A stretch of DNA of 64,000 bases. Origin: Thermomonospora echinospora. GTDB taxonomy: Bacteria; Actinomycetota; Actinomycetes; Streptosporangiales; Streptosporangiaceae. Location of the stretch: the NCBI RefSeq assembly GCF_900108175.1, contig NZ_FNVO01000003.1, forward strand, positions 496,001 to 560,000, written 5' to 3'. The translations under genes were made by a program, and so were the position numbers. Below the pieces are notes generated by a model. The model had not been told where the DNA came from and made no database searches. It saw nothing but the letters and a program-made list of their open reading frames with translations. Positions within the stretch are counted from its first letter, which is position 1; the number at the start of each line of letters is the position of its first letter. Positions 18,580 to 29,214 of this stretch are shown here, piece after piece.

Positions 18580-18939
18580 TCAGGGATATGCGGGACGGGG
18601 CTGGGGCGGACGGGGCGCCAGGGCGACGCCGCGTTCGGCCGCCTCGGCGAGGGACTCCAGCAGTTCGGCCGGGTCGGCCGGGCCAAGGTCGTGGTGCCAG
18701 TCCCCGACGATGCGCTCGCCCTCGCCGCCCGGGTCGAAGCGGCCGCCCGAGAAGCAGCCCGCGACCGCCAGCCGCACCAGGACCTGCGCGTGCTCATCGA
18801 GGGTGGTCACGTAGTCGGCCGCGTCGATCAGCGCGATCGCGGTGCGGGCGTTGTGCCCGTGGTCGTCCTTCTCGACCCGGTCGATCCGCGATCGGGCCTG
18901 CGCGCGCAGATAGTCCGCGATCAGCTGTGTCCTCGGCAC
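18580..18939 (-). CDS. hypothetical protein
   Basis: From the GTG preceded by GGGAGGGA the protein has 119 residues. It is mainly helical with a segment DYVTTLDEHAQVLVRLAVAGCFSGG and ends in a Pro/Arg tail. I do not recognise it. It is convergent with the DUF574 methyltransferase. Codon use fits the neighbours. The good ribosome binding site and GC-third-position bias support a real gene. Confidence 0.6.
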   Translation of the reverse strand: MPRTQLIADYLRAQARSRIDRVEKDDHGHNARTAIALIDAADYVTTLDEHAQVLVRLAVAGCFSGGRFDPGGEGERIVGDWHHDLGPADPAELLESLAEAAERGVALAPRPPQPRPAYP

Positions 18940-19701
18940 GCCGCGTCCCTCCCCGACCGGGCCTCTCCCCGGTATTCGAACGGTCATCGACCGATCACAT
19001 TGTGTCCGCGGCATCCATGCGTACCTGCGACTTGGGCGTCTCCGGACTCCTGGATGCCCCATCGTTTAACAAGGACCTTCCGGCCCCTGACGCGCCGAAG
19101 CGAGTGTTCGCCCCCATCGCGCCGGGGCCGTACCCGGCGGGCGATGTCCGGTCCGGTCAGTGGGCGGCGGGCGTGAAGACGACCGGCAGGAAGAACGGCC
19201 CGCGCCTCCGGCCCGGCGACCAAAGGGTCACAGCACGCACAGTGCCCGCGATCGGACACACCGTCGCTCCGGGAGAAGTAGGACGAACGACAGAACACGC
19301 CATCCCGCACCAGACCGAAAGGCGACGTGAACCGGCACCGGTTCGGCGATTCCGACGCCCCCGCCCGACACCGATTCGCACGTATCGGAAGCAGCCCCGC
19401 ATCCGCTCATGGGCGCACACGACTTGTTCAATCCGATAGACCTCGGCGCCCGGACACATCACCCAGTGGTTCAGGGAGCGACCCGCCACCCGCCGGACCA
19501 CCGACCGGGGCGCCCCACCGGATGCCAGGGACGCTCACCCCCAGCGCCCAGCACAGCACACCCTGGGGCCGGCCTGCCCAGTGACGCGTTCGCGTGGGTG
19601 ATCGACGTTGCGCAGGTGGTGCCGACGCGAGTCCCGCCGTTTCCGGACACTCCCGGAACCCGCCCGGCCGGTGGGCGGCGGGGCGGGCACGGTGAGCGCG
19701 G
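18940..19701. other. about 760 bp without a convincing gene
   Basis: Open frames exist on both strands, for example + 19018-19439 and - 18984-19310, but none has a good ribosome binding site, a family resemblance or sustained codon bias. The middle (about 19220-19450) is less GC-rich than the surroundings. No tRNA or clear repeat was found. It may hold the promoter for the leftward hypothetical gene, a decayed gene or an untranslated RNA. Confidence 0.45.
19660..19678 (-). terminator. possible parE terminator
   Basis: A 6-bp stem (CCGCCC / GGGCGG) with a 7-nt loop lies about 25 bp after the parE stop codon. GC-rich with no U-run, so only suggestive. Confidence 0.3.
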
Positions 19702-21801
19702 TCAGGTGTCGATGCGTTCGGCGTCGAGCTCGGCGGCGCCGGCGGTGATGAACTCCCGGCGGGGGGCCACCTCGCTGCCCATCAGCAGGTCGAAGATCTT
19801 GGCGGCCTCTTCGGCGTCCTCGACCCGGATGCGGCGCAGCATGCGGTGCCGGGGGTCCATGGTGGTCTCGGCCAACTGGTCGGCGTCCATCTCGCCGAGG
19901 CCCTTGTAGCGCTGGACCGGCTCCTTCCAGCGGATGCCGCGGCGTTCGAACTCCACCAGCTTCTTGCGCAGCTCGGCGTCGGTGTAGCAGTAGACGTACT
20001 TGTCCTGCCCCCGCTTGGGGTTGGTGAGCTGGATGCGGTGCAGCGGCGGCACCGCGGCGAACACCCGGCCGGCCTCCAGCATGGGACGCATGTACCGGTA
20101 GATCAGCGTCAGCAGCAGGCAGCGGATGTGCGCGCCGTCCACGTCCGCGTCGGCCATCAGAATGATGCGGCCGTAGCGGGCGGAGTCCAGGTCGAAGGTG
20201 CGGCCGGAGCCGGCGCCGACGACCTGGATGATGGCCGCGCACTCGGCGTTCTTGAGCATGTCGGCGACGGACGCCTTCTGCACGTTGAGGATCTTGCCGC
20301 GGATCGGCAGCAGCGCCTGGAACTCCGAGTCACGAGCCAGCTTGGCGGTGCCCAACGCCGAGTCGCCCTCCACGATGAACAGCTCGCTGCGGTCGTCGGT
20401 GGTGCGGCAGTCGACCAGCTTGGCCGGCAGCGCGGAGTTCTCCAGGGCGTTCTTGCGGCGCTGGTTGTCGCGCTGGGTGCGGGCCGCGATCCGGGCCTTG
20501 GCGGCGGCGACGATCTTCTCCAGCACGGTGCGCATCTGCTGCCTGGCGCCCCGCTTGGGATTGTCGAACGCCTCCCGCAGCCCCTGGGTGACGACCTGGG
20601 AGACGATCCGGGTGGCCGCCGAGGTGCCCAGGACCTCCTTGGTCTGCCCCTCGAACTGCGGCTCGGGGAGGCGGACCGTCACCACGGCGGTCAGCCCCTC
20701 CAGGATGTCGTCCTTGGTGACCGGGTCGTCGCCGTTCTTGAGCAGCTTGGTGGCGCGCAACTGGTCGTTGATGGTGCGGACCAGGGCGCGGTCGAAGCCG
20801 GTCACGTGGGTGCCGTGCTTGGGCGTGGCGATCACGTTGACGAACGACTTGCAGACGGTGTCGTAGCCGGTGCCCCAGCGCAGCGCGACGTCGACCTCCA
20901 GATCGCGCTCCACGTCGGTGGGGGTCAGATGGCCCTGCTCGTCGAGCACCGGAATGGTCTCGGTGAAGTGGCCGCGGCCCTGGAAGCGCAGCAGGTCGCA
21001 GATCGGCTCGTCCGTGGCCAGGTAGGAGCAGAACTCGCCGATGCCGCCGTCGAACCGGAACGTCTCGGCGACGGGCTGCTCGCCCCGCTCGTCGCGGACG
21101 GAGATCTCCAACCCGGGGACCAGGAACGCGGTCTGCCGCATCCGGTCCATCACCAGGGCGGTGTCCACGCTGGCGTCCTTGAGGAAGATCTGCAGGTCTG
21201 GCCAGAAGCGGACGCGGGTGCCGGTGGCCTTGCGGGGGACCTTGGCGATCTGCCGCATCCCGGACTTCTTCTTGAAGCGGCGCTCGGGGCCGGGGGCGGC
21301 GAACTCGCCGGGCAGGCCCCGCTTGAAGCTCATCGCGTGGGTGTGGCCGTCACGGTCGACCTCAACGTCCAGCCGCGCCGACAGCGCGTTGACCACCGAC
21401 GCGCCGACGCCGTGCAGGCCGCCGGAGGCGGTGTAGGAGACCCCGCCGAACTTGCCCCCCGCGTGCAGCCGGGTCATCACCAGCTCCACGCCCGGCAGCC
21501 CGGTCTTGGGCTCGATGTCCACCGGGATGCCGCGGCCGTTGTCGCCGACCTCGTAGGAGCCGTCGGCGTGCAGGACCACCGAGATGCGGGTGCAGTAGCC
21601 CGCCAGCGCCTCGTCCACCGAGTTGTCGACGATCTCCCACAGGCAGTGGATCAGGCCCCGGCTGTCGGTGGACCCGATGTACATGCCCGGCCGCTTGCGC
21701 ACGGCCTCCAGCCCCTCCAGGACCGACAGGTGGCGGGCGGAGTAGGCGTGGGGATCGTCGCGGACGGGCGCTTCGGTGCTCTCAGTGGTCAGGGCGGTCA
21801 A
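19702..21801 (-). CDS. parE: DNA topoisomerase IV / second gyrase subunit B
   Basis: The ATPase subunit of the type IIA enzyme pairs with the A subunit at 7524-10028. From the TTG start (GAGGAG 9 nt upstream) it has 699 residues. The GHKL ATPase is complete: WEIVDNSVDEAL with the catalytic acid, DNGRGIPV, GLHGVGASVV, and the QTK loop in FEGQTKEVLG. The TOPRIM domain has EGDSALGTAK (the family form is EGDSAGGSA) and the metal-binding DADVDG. The long frame extends upstream to 22080 but that part matches no gyrase. The gene is near hrdB, as in Streptomyces. Confidence 0.93.
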   Translation of the reverse strand: MTALTTESTEAPVRDDPHAYSARHLSVLEGLEAVRKRPGMYIGSTDSRGLIHCLWEIVDNSVDEALAGYCTRISVVLHADGSYEVGDNGRGIPVDIEPKTGLPGVELVMTRLHAGGKFGGVSYTASGGLHGVGASVVNALSARLDVEVDRDGHTHAMSFKRGLPGEFAAPGPERRFKKKSGMRQIAKVPRKATGTRVRFWPDLQIFLKDASVDTALVMDRMRQTAFLVPGLEISVRDERGEQPVAETFRFDGGIGEFCSYLATDEPICDLLRFQGRGHFTETIPVLDEQGHLTPTDVERDLEVDVALRWGTGYDTVCKSFVNVIATPKHGTHVTGFDRALVRTINDQLRATKLLKNGDDPVTKDDILEGLTAVVTVRLPEPQFEGQTKEVLGTSAATRIVSQVVTQGLREAFDNPKRGARQQMRTVLEKIVAAAKARIAARTQRDNQRRKNALENSALPAKLVDCRTTDDRSELFIVEGDSALGTAKLARDSEFQALLPIRGKILNVQKASVADMLKNAECAAIIQVVGAGSGRTFDLDSARYGRIILMADADVDGAHIRCLLLTLIYRYMRPMLEAGRVFAAVPPLHRIQLTNPKRGQDKYVYCYTDAELRKKLVEFERRGIRWKEPVQRYKGLGEMDADQLAETTMDPRHRMLRRIRVEDAEEAAKIFDLLMGSEVAPRREFITAGAAELDAERIDT

Positions 21802-22058
21802 CGTGCTTGCGCTCCTCGGGGGTAGGGCATCGGGGAGAAGGCTACCCCCGCCCGCCGACATTTCACTCGGCGGCTCGCCGCCCCGCAGGTCCGGTGGCCG
21901 TTGCGAAGGAACGGTGGGTGACCCCCCATCGAACAAGATGTGACATCCGTCACTCATCGGCCCATTCCGCTCTCGGCGTAGTGAGAACCGGATTGGGAAG
22001 GCCCACGTCGGGTTAGATGTTGTCCTAAGTACCGACCCCGAGTACTGAGGAAGGTGCC

Positions 22059-22289
22059 GTGACCGGAGCCCTTGCCCCAACCAAGCCGCTTACGGCCGCC
22101 GATCGGTGTGACCGCTGCGGCGCTCAGGCCTACGTTCGTGCGGTCCTTGTAGGCGGCGGCGACCTTCTGTTCTGCGCCCACCACGGGCGTAAGTACAGCG
22201 AGTCGCTCCGCGCCTCAGGGGCGGACATCCACGACGAGACCGACCGACTGAAGGCAACCCCGGCCACCGTTCACAACGACGAGCGGTAG
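22059..22289 (+). CDS. small zinc-ribbon-like protein (DUF7455 type)
   Basis: The 76-residue protein carries CDRCGAQAYVRA and FCAHHGRKY, a CXXC plus a CXXH pair that probably binds zinc. Small proteins of this kind lie between parE and the hrdB region in many actinobacteria. The function is unknown. The GTG start has GAGGAAGG upstream, and two hairpins follow the stop codon. Confidence 0.85.
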   Translation: MTGALAPTKPLTAADRCDRCGAQAYVRAVLVGGGDLLFCAHHGRKYSESLRASGADIHDETDRLKATPATVHNDER

Positions 22290-22301
22290 CCCTTCGATAA
22301 G

Positions 22302-22321
22302 GGCCCCGGCACGCCGGGGCC
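22302..22321 (+). terminator. first hairpin after the zinc-ribbon gene
   Basis: The inverted repeat GGCCCCGGC / GCCGGGGCC lies 12 bp after the stop codon. The loop is very tight, so the top pairs must open. Confidence 0.5.
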
Positions 22322-22331
22322 ACCGGAACGA

Positions 22332-22367
22332 CGAGCGGCGGCCATCACAGGCGATGGCCGCCGCTCG
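22332..22367 (+). terminator. strong hairpin terminator before yaaA
   Basis: A perfect 15-bp stem (outer CGAGCGGCGG, inner GGCCATC) with a 6-nt loop ACAGGC. It is the strongest hairpin in this part and separates the zinc-ribbon gene from yaaA. It has no U-tract. Confidence 0.7.
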
Positions 22368-22412
22368 CCCATGAACGCGAAGACCGAGACCACGACACGG
22401 ATCGGGGGAACC

Positions 22413-23171
22413 GTGCTGATCGTGCTGCCGCCCTCGGAGGGCAAGGCGTGCGGCGGGGACGGCCCACCGCTCGACCCGGCCGGCCTGAGCTTCCCCGAAC
22501 TGAACCCGATCCGGGAGCGGGTGCTGTCGGCCCTGGCCGAGGTCTGCGGCCGGGACGACGCACCGCAGGTGCTGGCGCTGCCGCGGACCCAGGCGGAGGA
22601 GGCGCTGCGGCGCAACCGCGACCTCCATACCGCGCCGACCCTGCCCGTGTCGCGGCTCTACAAAGGTGTGCTCTACGAGAACCTGGCGCTGGCGTCCCTG
22701 GACGAGGCCGCCCGGCGGGCCGCCGACGAGCAGATCGTGATCCTGTCGGGGCTGTGGGGGGCGCTGCGCCTGACGGACCGGATCCCGCCCTACCGGCTGG
22801 CGATGGCCGTCTCGCTCCCGCCGCTGGGCAGGCTCGCCGCGCTCTGGCGGCCGGCCCTGGAGCAGGCGCTGCGGCCGACGGGGCTCGTGGTGGACATGCG
22901 TTCGGCCCCGTACGCGGTCGCCTGGCGCCCGGCGGCGCCCACCGTGACGGTACGGGTGTTCCGGGAGTTCCACGTCCCGGGCGGCGTCCCCAAGCGCACG
23001 GTCGTGAGCCACATGGCGAAGGCCACGCGCGGCAAGGTGGCCCACGACCTCCTCAAGGCCGGGGTGGACCCGGCGTCCCCCGAGGAGCTTCTCAAGGCCG
23101 TCTGCGGACTTGGCTACAGCGCCGAGCTGAGCGGGGACGGCAGGCATCTGGACGTCGTCCTGCACGCCTGA
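22413..23171 (+). CDS. yaaA: YaaA family peroxide-stress protein (DUF328)
   Basis: The protein of about 252 residues from the GTG start begins VLIVLPPSEGK, exactly like YaaA (MLI.PPSEGK). The conserved RLYKGVLYENLALASLD and the C-terminal FREF...VSHMAKATRG pattern are also present. In E. coli YaaA lowers free iron and protects DNA during peroxide stress, and the fold binds DNA. The start preceded by GGGGGAA was preferred over an ATG at 22371 that falls right after the terminator stem. Confidence 0.88.
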   Translation: MLIVLPPSEGKACGGDGPPLDPAGLSFPELNPIRERVLSALAEVCGRDDAPQVLALPRTQAEEALRRNRDLHTAPTLPVSRLYKGVLYENLALASLDEAARRAADEQIVILSGLWGALRLTDRIPPYRLAMAVSLPPLGRLAALWRPALEQALRPTGLVVDMRSAPYAVAWRPAAPTVTVRVFREFHVPGGVPKRTVVSHMAKATRGKVAHDLLKAGVDPASPEELLKAVCGLGYSAELSGDGRHLDVVLHA

Positions 23172-23173
23172 GG

Positions 23174-23189
23174 CGGCCCTGAGGGGCCG
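23174..23189. terminator. short hairpin between convergent genes
   Basis: CGGCCC-TGAG-GGGCCG, a 6-bp stem 2 bp after the yaaA stop codon and facing the leftward gene, can terminate both. Confidence 0.45.
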
Positions 23190-23246
23190 TTCAGCCGGTC
23201 GCCCGCGCCCCTGGGCTCCCCAGACGTCCCGGGCCCGTGGCGAGGG

Positions 23247-24242
23247 TCAGGAGATGTCCAGGTTGAGGTGGCGGCAGGCCTTGACGTACTGATCGGTCTC
23301 GTCGCCGAAATAGCTCCAGGGCAGCCCGCTCGGCCGCCCGTGGGTGCGGATCAGGTGCTGGCGGGCCGGCCGCCGCGCGTCCGCAAGGTGGAAGGCGGCG
23401 CCGAAGAAGTTGTGCGCCTCGATCGTGCGGGGGTGGGGACGGGGCCCCTCAAACCAGCGGCGTGCGGCGATCTCCACGTCACGGCACTCCTCGGCGGAGA
23501 ACCAGGACGAGGTGCCGCGGATGATCCCCGAGCGCTCCTGCACGAAGTACTCGAAGTAGGCCAGCGGGATCAGCGCGGCCCGCGGGTCCTCGCGGGGGGC
23601 CATACTCATCGCCACCCGGGCGAAGTCGAACATCTCCTCCATCATCCCGCCCCACTGCGGGGACAGGGTGACCACCCGCGCGACATGCGCCCCGTACAGG
23701 GTGGGCCATCGCCGGTGGGCCTGCGCCCACAGGGCGTCCTTGTCCTCCCGACCCAGGTCCAGGCCGAGGGCCAGCCACATCATCGACTCCCACGGGACGG
23801 GGTCGTCCCGGAAGATCTCGGCGGCCCGCATCAGCGGCTCGCGGGCGGCCTTCATCCGTTTGGTGTACGCGATGTAACCGGCCGCCTGCACTGAGCGGGC
23901 ACGGGCGTCCGGGCGGCTCCGCCAGGCCTCCTCGACCCGGGTACGGCCCAGCCACAGCCACAGGTCGGGATTGCCGGGGTCCTCGGCCAGCAGGGCCTCG
24001 ATCCCCCGGCTCCATCCCGCGGCAGCCTTGGCCAGCGCCTCCACGCGCAGGGATCGCAGTTCGGGGTCGGCTCTGCTCTCCGCCAGGGCTGCGGCGCCGA
24101 CTCTCGGATAACGGTCGCGGACCGCGTCGACGGCGCGGTCCAGTACGGGGTCCAGCCATGGACGTCCGCGGATCAGGCGTGCGGCGCGGGGTCGTGCGCC
24201 AGGGGACCGGCTGGGCACCCGGTCGACCTCCATCACTCCCAT
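23247..24242 (-). CDS. hypothetical protein with TPR-like helices
   Basis: The 331-residue soluble protein is helical. Residues about 60-250 show repeat-like amphipathic helices (LAEDPGNPDLWLWLGRTRVEEAW; REPLMRAAEIFRDDPVPWESMMWLALG) that look like TPR or a related solenoid. It ends AFHLADARRPARQHL...LPWSYFGD. I do not recognise a catalytic motif. It is downstream of hrdB behind a terminator, and a TACGCT box 8 nt before the ATG suggests a near-leaderless transcript. Confidence 0.7.
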   Translation of the reverse strand: MGVMEVDRVPSRSPGARPRAARLIRGRPWLDPVLDRAVDAVRDRYPRVGAAALAESRADPELRSLRVEALAKAAAGWSRGIEALLAEDPGNPDLWLWLGRTRVEEAWRSRPDARARSVQAAGYIAYTKRMKAAREPLMRAAEIFRDDPVPWESMMWLALGLDLGREDKDALWAQAHRRWPTLYGAHVARVVTLSPQWGGMMEEMFDFARVAMSMAPREDPRAALIPLAYFEYFVQERSGIIRGTSSWFSAEECRDVEIAARRWFEGPRPHPRTIEAHNFFGAAFHLADARRPARQHLIRTHGRPSGLPWSYFGDETDQYVKACRHLNLDIS

Positions 24243-24304
24243 ATCCGGCGAGCGTAGGAAGAACCGGGGCGGCCGACGCTACTTGCGTGTAAACAGTGTG
24301 TTAC

Positions 24305-24355
24305 GCACTCGGACACGAGTTGACCTGCAACTTTTCAACAGGTCAGCACGAGTGC
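24305..24355. promoter_or_regulatory. nested inverted repeats upstream of the TPR-like gene
   Basis: Outer arms GCACTCG / CGAGTGC enclose inner arms TGACCTG / CAGGTCA around an AT-rich 11-nt loop. This is a candidate operator or a cruciform. It lies about 60-110 bp upstream of the leftward gene at 24242 and is in one of the least GC-rich spots of the block. Confidence 0.4.
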
Positions 24356-24374
24356 GGTGATGGAGTGACACCGG

Positions 24375-24410
24375 CCGGGTACGCCGCCCCCCGCAGGACG
24401 GCGTACCGGG
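24375..24410 (-). terminator. hrdB terminator
   Basis: GGTACGCCG / CGGCGTACC, a 9-bp perfect stem extended by three more positions with one mismatch, 12 bp after the hrdB stop codon. Confidence 0.65.
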
Positions 24411-24421
24411 CGGGCGACTGC

Positions 24422-26071
<1,650 letters not shown>

Positions 26072-26259
26072 AAATACCTCTCGAACGAACGTGTGGCTAG
26101 GTTGACCCAAGTGCCCTGGCGGGCGTGACCCCGCTTGTGGCGGAGCCTGAGCAGCTCGCACTCGGCAGGGCCTGACTGATCGCGCGGCACCGCAGCGTAC
26201 CCGCTCTCATCAAGGTCAAGCATTCTGGCACGGCCGCGCATTCCGCTTTGAAGAGTCCT

Positions 26260-26293
26260 GCCCGGTACCACACCACCTTAGAGGGCACCGGGC
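26260..26293 (-). terminator. possible terminator of the SpoIIE phosphatase gene
   Basis: A 7-bp stem (GCCCGGT / ACCGGGC) with a 20-nt loop lies 23 bp after the phosphatase stop codon, in the gap that must also contain the hrdB promoter. Confidence 0.35.
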
Positions 26294-26315
26294 GGTCCTC
26301 TGTACGTCTGCGCGG

Positions 26316-28472
26316 TCAGCACGCCGGCTTGGGCGGGACGTGCAGGGCGAGCACGGTCACATCGTCCACTTGCTCGTATCCGGCAAGCATCCGATCTACC
26401 AGGAAGTCGACGAGTCTCTCGGGATCCCCCACCACCTCTGGTGGAGCGTCCGCGGCGACCGTGACCAGTTCGGCCAGGCCGGCGTCCACCCCACGCCTAC
26501 GGTTCTCCACAAGTCCATCGGAATAGAAGACCACAGTGTTGCCGGTTTCGATGGAAAAACTTGTCTGCTGTCGCTGGCTGGGCCAGCCCAGCGGGGTGCC
26601 GGGCTCGCTGGTGCTCAGCCGCGCGGGTCCGTCCATCGACAGCAGCAGCGGCGGCGGATGCCCGGCGTTGCTGAGCACTCCGCGCCCGGTCTCGGGGTCG
26701 ATCACCGCGTAGGCGACGGTGGTGAACTGCTCCTCGTCCTCGGTGGCCGAGAACAGCCGATCCAGTCCGGCCAGCACCGCGGCGGGCCGGGGATCGTTGA
26801 GCGCCAGCGCCCGCAGCGCGTTGCGGACCCGGCCCATCCCGGCGGCGGCCAGCACGCCCTTGCCCATGACGTCGCCGACCGCCACCGCCAGTCGGTCGTC
26901 GGGCAGCCGGAAGGCGTCGTACCAGTCGCCGCCGACCTGCACGTGCCGGGTGGCCGGGTGGTAGCGGGCGGCCAGCCGCATCGTGTGGATCTGGGGCAGG
27001 TCGCTGGGCAGCAGACTGCGCTGCAGTTCCTCGGCGGTCTTGTGCTCACGCTCGAACAGCAGGGCGCGTTCCACCGCCAGCGCGCACTGGCCGGCCAGCG
27101 CCTCCAGGAAGACCCGCTCCTCCTCGGTGATCTCGCGCGGCCGGGTGAAGGAGAACCGCAGCGCCCCGATCGGCGCGCCGGCCGCCAGCAGCGGCAGCCC
27201 CACCCAGGCCCGCTCGTCGGCGTGCCAGGGGAAGGTGGCGGCCTCGTCCCGTCCGAGGTGCAGCCGCAGCTGGTCGGGGGTCCCGGCGGTGAACGGTCGG
27301 CCCTCGCGGACCGCCACCGACATGACGGTCGGCTCGTTCACCGAGATGTCGCCGCGCAGCGCCGTGCCGCCCTCGCCGCCGTCCGGGCCGGCCGGGGCGA
27401 CGATGCTCAGCCGCAGTTTGTCGTCGTCCAGCAGGGCCACCGCGGAGTGGTCGGCGCCGATCGCCGATCGACCCACCTCGGTGATCACCTGCACCACCTG
27501 GCTGACCGTCAGCGCCTCGGCCAGCATCGAGGTGGCCTGCTGCAGCCGGGCGGTGCGCAGCGCGGCGGCCGACAGCTGCTCGGTGAGGCGGCCGCGCATC
27601 TCCTCGGCCTCGCGCTGCCCGGTGACGTCGGTGTTGGCGCCCACCCACTCGATCACGGTGTCGCCCCGCCAGATCGGCACCGCCCGCACGTCGAAGTGCC
27701 GGTAGGTGCCGCTGCGGGTGCGCACCCGGTAGGCGGACTCGAAGATCCGGTTGTCGGCCACGCACTCGCGCCAGGCGGTCTCCACCCGCGACCGGTCCTC
27801 CGGGTGCACCACGGCCAGCCAGCCGCCGGCGGCGTAGTCCTCGGCGCTCTGGCCGGTGATGGCCCGCCACTCGGGCGCGTCGTCGGTGATCTCGCCCTCG
27901 GGCGAGGTCACCCACACCACCTGGGAGCTGGACTCCACCAACGAGCGGTAGCGCTGCTCCCGGCGCCGCACGACGTCCTCCCCCAGCCGCCGCTCGGTCA
28001 CGTCCAGGGCGATCAGGATCACCCCGGCGAGCTTGTCGTCGGCGCTCCAGGAGGGGAACCAGGAGCAGGTGAAGTGCCGCACCCGCCCGTCCTGGCCGCC
28101 TTGGCCGCCCCGGCCGGCGGGACGCAGGGCCAGGTCGACGTCGGCGACCGGGGTCTCCTCGGCCAGCACCCTGCGCAGCGCCGCCTCCACGGGGACGGTC
28201 AGCTCGTCCGGCAGCACCTGCGAGGGCCGCCGGTCCAGGACGTCCTCGGCGCGCAGCCCCAGCGCCTCCAGCAGGGTGTCGTTGACCCGCCGCAGGCGCA
28301 GGCCGTCGTCGAAGAGGGCCAAGCCCACCGGGGCGCCCCTCAGCAGCGTCGACAGCAGGGCGGAGTCGGTCGCGTCCATGCCGGCGACTCGTGGGTGCGG
28401 GACGGACGTATCGGCGCTCACGTTCGACACCTCCGAATCCGCATCCTTCGGTCGCTGACCAGCGGTGCTCAT
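26316..28472 (-). CDS. PAS-PAS-GAF-SpoIIE family serine phosphatase
   Basis: The protein of about 718 residues is a sensor phosphatase: a first PAS domain (about 30-160, LLRGAPVGLALFDDGLRLRRVND), a second PAS with PAC (about 170-290, YRSLVESSSQVVWVTSPEGE), a GAF domain (about 320-480) and a C-terminal PP2C/SpoIIE domain with LQRSLLPSDLP, GGDWYDAF, GDVMGKG, LSNAGHPPPLL and DDVTVL. Such enzymes dephosphorylate anti-anti-sigma factors in partner-switching pathways. ATG at 28472 follows GGAAGG. An ATG pair at 28529 is an alternative. No anti-sigma or STAS gene is adjacent. The RsbW-like protein at 11388 is a possible partner. Confidence 0.9.
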   Translation of the reverse strand: MSTAGQRPKDADSEVSNVSADTSVPHPRVAGMDATDSALLSTLLRGAPVGLALFDDGLRLRRVNDTLLEALGLRAEDVLDRRPSQVLPDELTVPVEAALRRVLAEETPVADVDLALRPAGRGGQGGQDGRVRHFTCSWFPSWSADDKLAGVILIALDVTERRLGEDVVRRREQRYRSLVESSSQVVWVTSPEGEITDDAPEWRAITGQSAEDYAAGGWLAVVHPEDRSRVETAWRECVADNRIFESAYRVRTRSGTYRHFDVRAVPIWRGDTVIEWVGANTDVTGQREAEEMRGRLTEQLSAAALRTARLQQATSMLAEALTVSQVVQVITEVGRSAIGADHSAVALLDDDKLRLSIVAPAGPDGGEGGTALRGDISVNEPTVMSVAVREGRPFTAGTPDQLRLHLGRDEAATFPWHADERAWVGLPLLAAGAPIGALRFSFTRPREITEEERVFLEALAGQCALAVERALLFEREHKTAEELQRSLLPSDLPQIHTMRLAARYHPATRHVQVGGDWYDAFRLPDDRLAVAVGDVMGKGVLAAAGMGRVRNALRALALNDPRPAAVLAGLDRLFSATEDEEQFTTVAYAVIDPETGRGVLSNAGHPPPLLLSMDGPARLSTSEPGTPLGWPSQRQQTSFSIETGNTVVFYSDGLVENRRRGVDAGLAELVTVAADAPPEVVGDPERLVDFLVDRMLAGYEQVDDVTVLALHVPPKPAC

Positions 28473-28670
28473 TCCTAGCAGCCTTCCGGGTAGCGCAAGA
28501 GCCCGTACTGCGAGGCTAGTCTTCATCACTATGAGTGAATGGGAGCAGGCTAGCGCTCCCCGCCTCCATCACAACACCGGTCGGAATCAGGTCTTCATCA
28601 TCCCGAGGGTTCGGCGCCGAAGGAAGTCCCGTTCGGCAACGTGTTCGGACAACCTGACGACCGCCCGTTC

Positions 28671-28689
28671 CCGGTCACCTGGTGACCGG
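28671..28689. promoter_or_regulatory. 19-bp perfect palindrome, candidate operator
   Basis: CCGGTCACC-T-GGTGACCGG has 9-bp perfect arms around one central base. It lies about 200 bp upstream of the phosphatase start. Its compact symmetry is typical of a dimeric repressor site rather than a terminator. Confidence 0.45.
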
Positions 28690-29125
28690 CCCTCCCCAGG
28701 CCCGCCGGAACCCGTCGGGTGGCACGGGTCCGACGGCGAACAGCCGTCAGCAGATCCTACGCCGCCCGGCCCCCACCGGGTGGCCGACTCGCTCCTGCCG
28801 CCCGCATCCGCGGGCGGTTCCGCCCCCGGACACCCCGATGGCCGCTTCCGGTCACCCACAGACACCCATCCCGGTGTGGCAAAAACCAGCCAAAATCTCG
28901 TTGTTCGACCGGATCGTCAGGGGCCGAGCGGACCTCAGGCGCCGTCCGAGGCAGCGGACGCACCAGCGGCATCTGACGGTCCGATGGCGGCACCATACCC
29001 CGGTGCGGGCGGACCCGTCCGGCTTCTCCCGCTCCGAGGCGTTATTTCTCCATTGACAAACTCGGCACAGGTGGATGCCGGCCGATAACTTTCGCAGGCT
29101 CGGACATCGACGCGAGGCAACAGGT

Positions 29126-29155
29126 TTGACACTCCCTCAAATGCGTGCATAAACA
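29126..29155 (+). promoter_or_regulatory. sigma-70-type promoter for fxsB1
   Basis: A consensus -35 TTGACA (29126-29131), an 18-bp spacer and -10 TAAACA (29150-29155) sit about 60 bp before the fxsB1 GTG in a locally AT-rich stretch. Confidence 0.5.
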
Positions 29156-29214
29156 TACAAGTCCCGGCAAAAGCGCAGTGTCGCGCTCACATCCGACCGT
29201 GGGGGTAGATCTGC

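Larger units (their letters stand above)
28473..29214. other. 742-bp divergent intergenic region
   Basis: The region lies between the phosphatase (-) and fxsB1 (+). No gene is convincing in it. It contains a 19-bp palindrome at 28671-28689 and a sigma-70-like promoter at 29126-29155, and marks the left boundary of the accessory FXSXX block. Confidence 0.5.

Noticed and set aside
19018-19439. Plus-strand frame of 140 codons in the gap before parE
   Set aside because: Codon bias fades after the first third, there is no ribosome site and no similarity to a known family.
28587-28865. Minus-strand frame upstream of the SpoIIE phosphatase
   Set aside because: No ribosome site, no family and poor composition. 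The GGAAGG-preceded ATG at 28472 is a better start for the phosphatase, so this stretch was left as intergenic.
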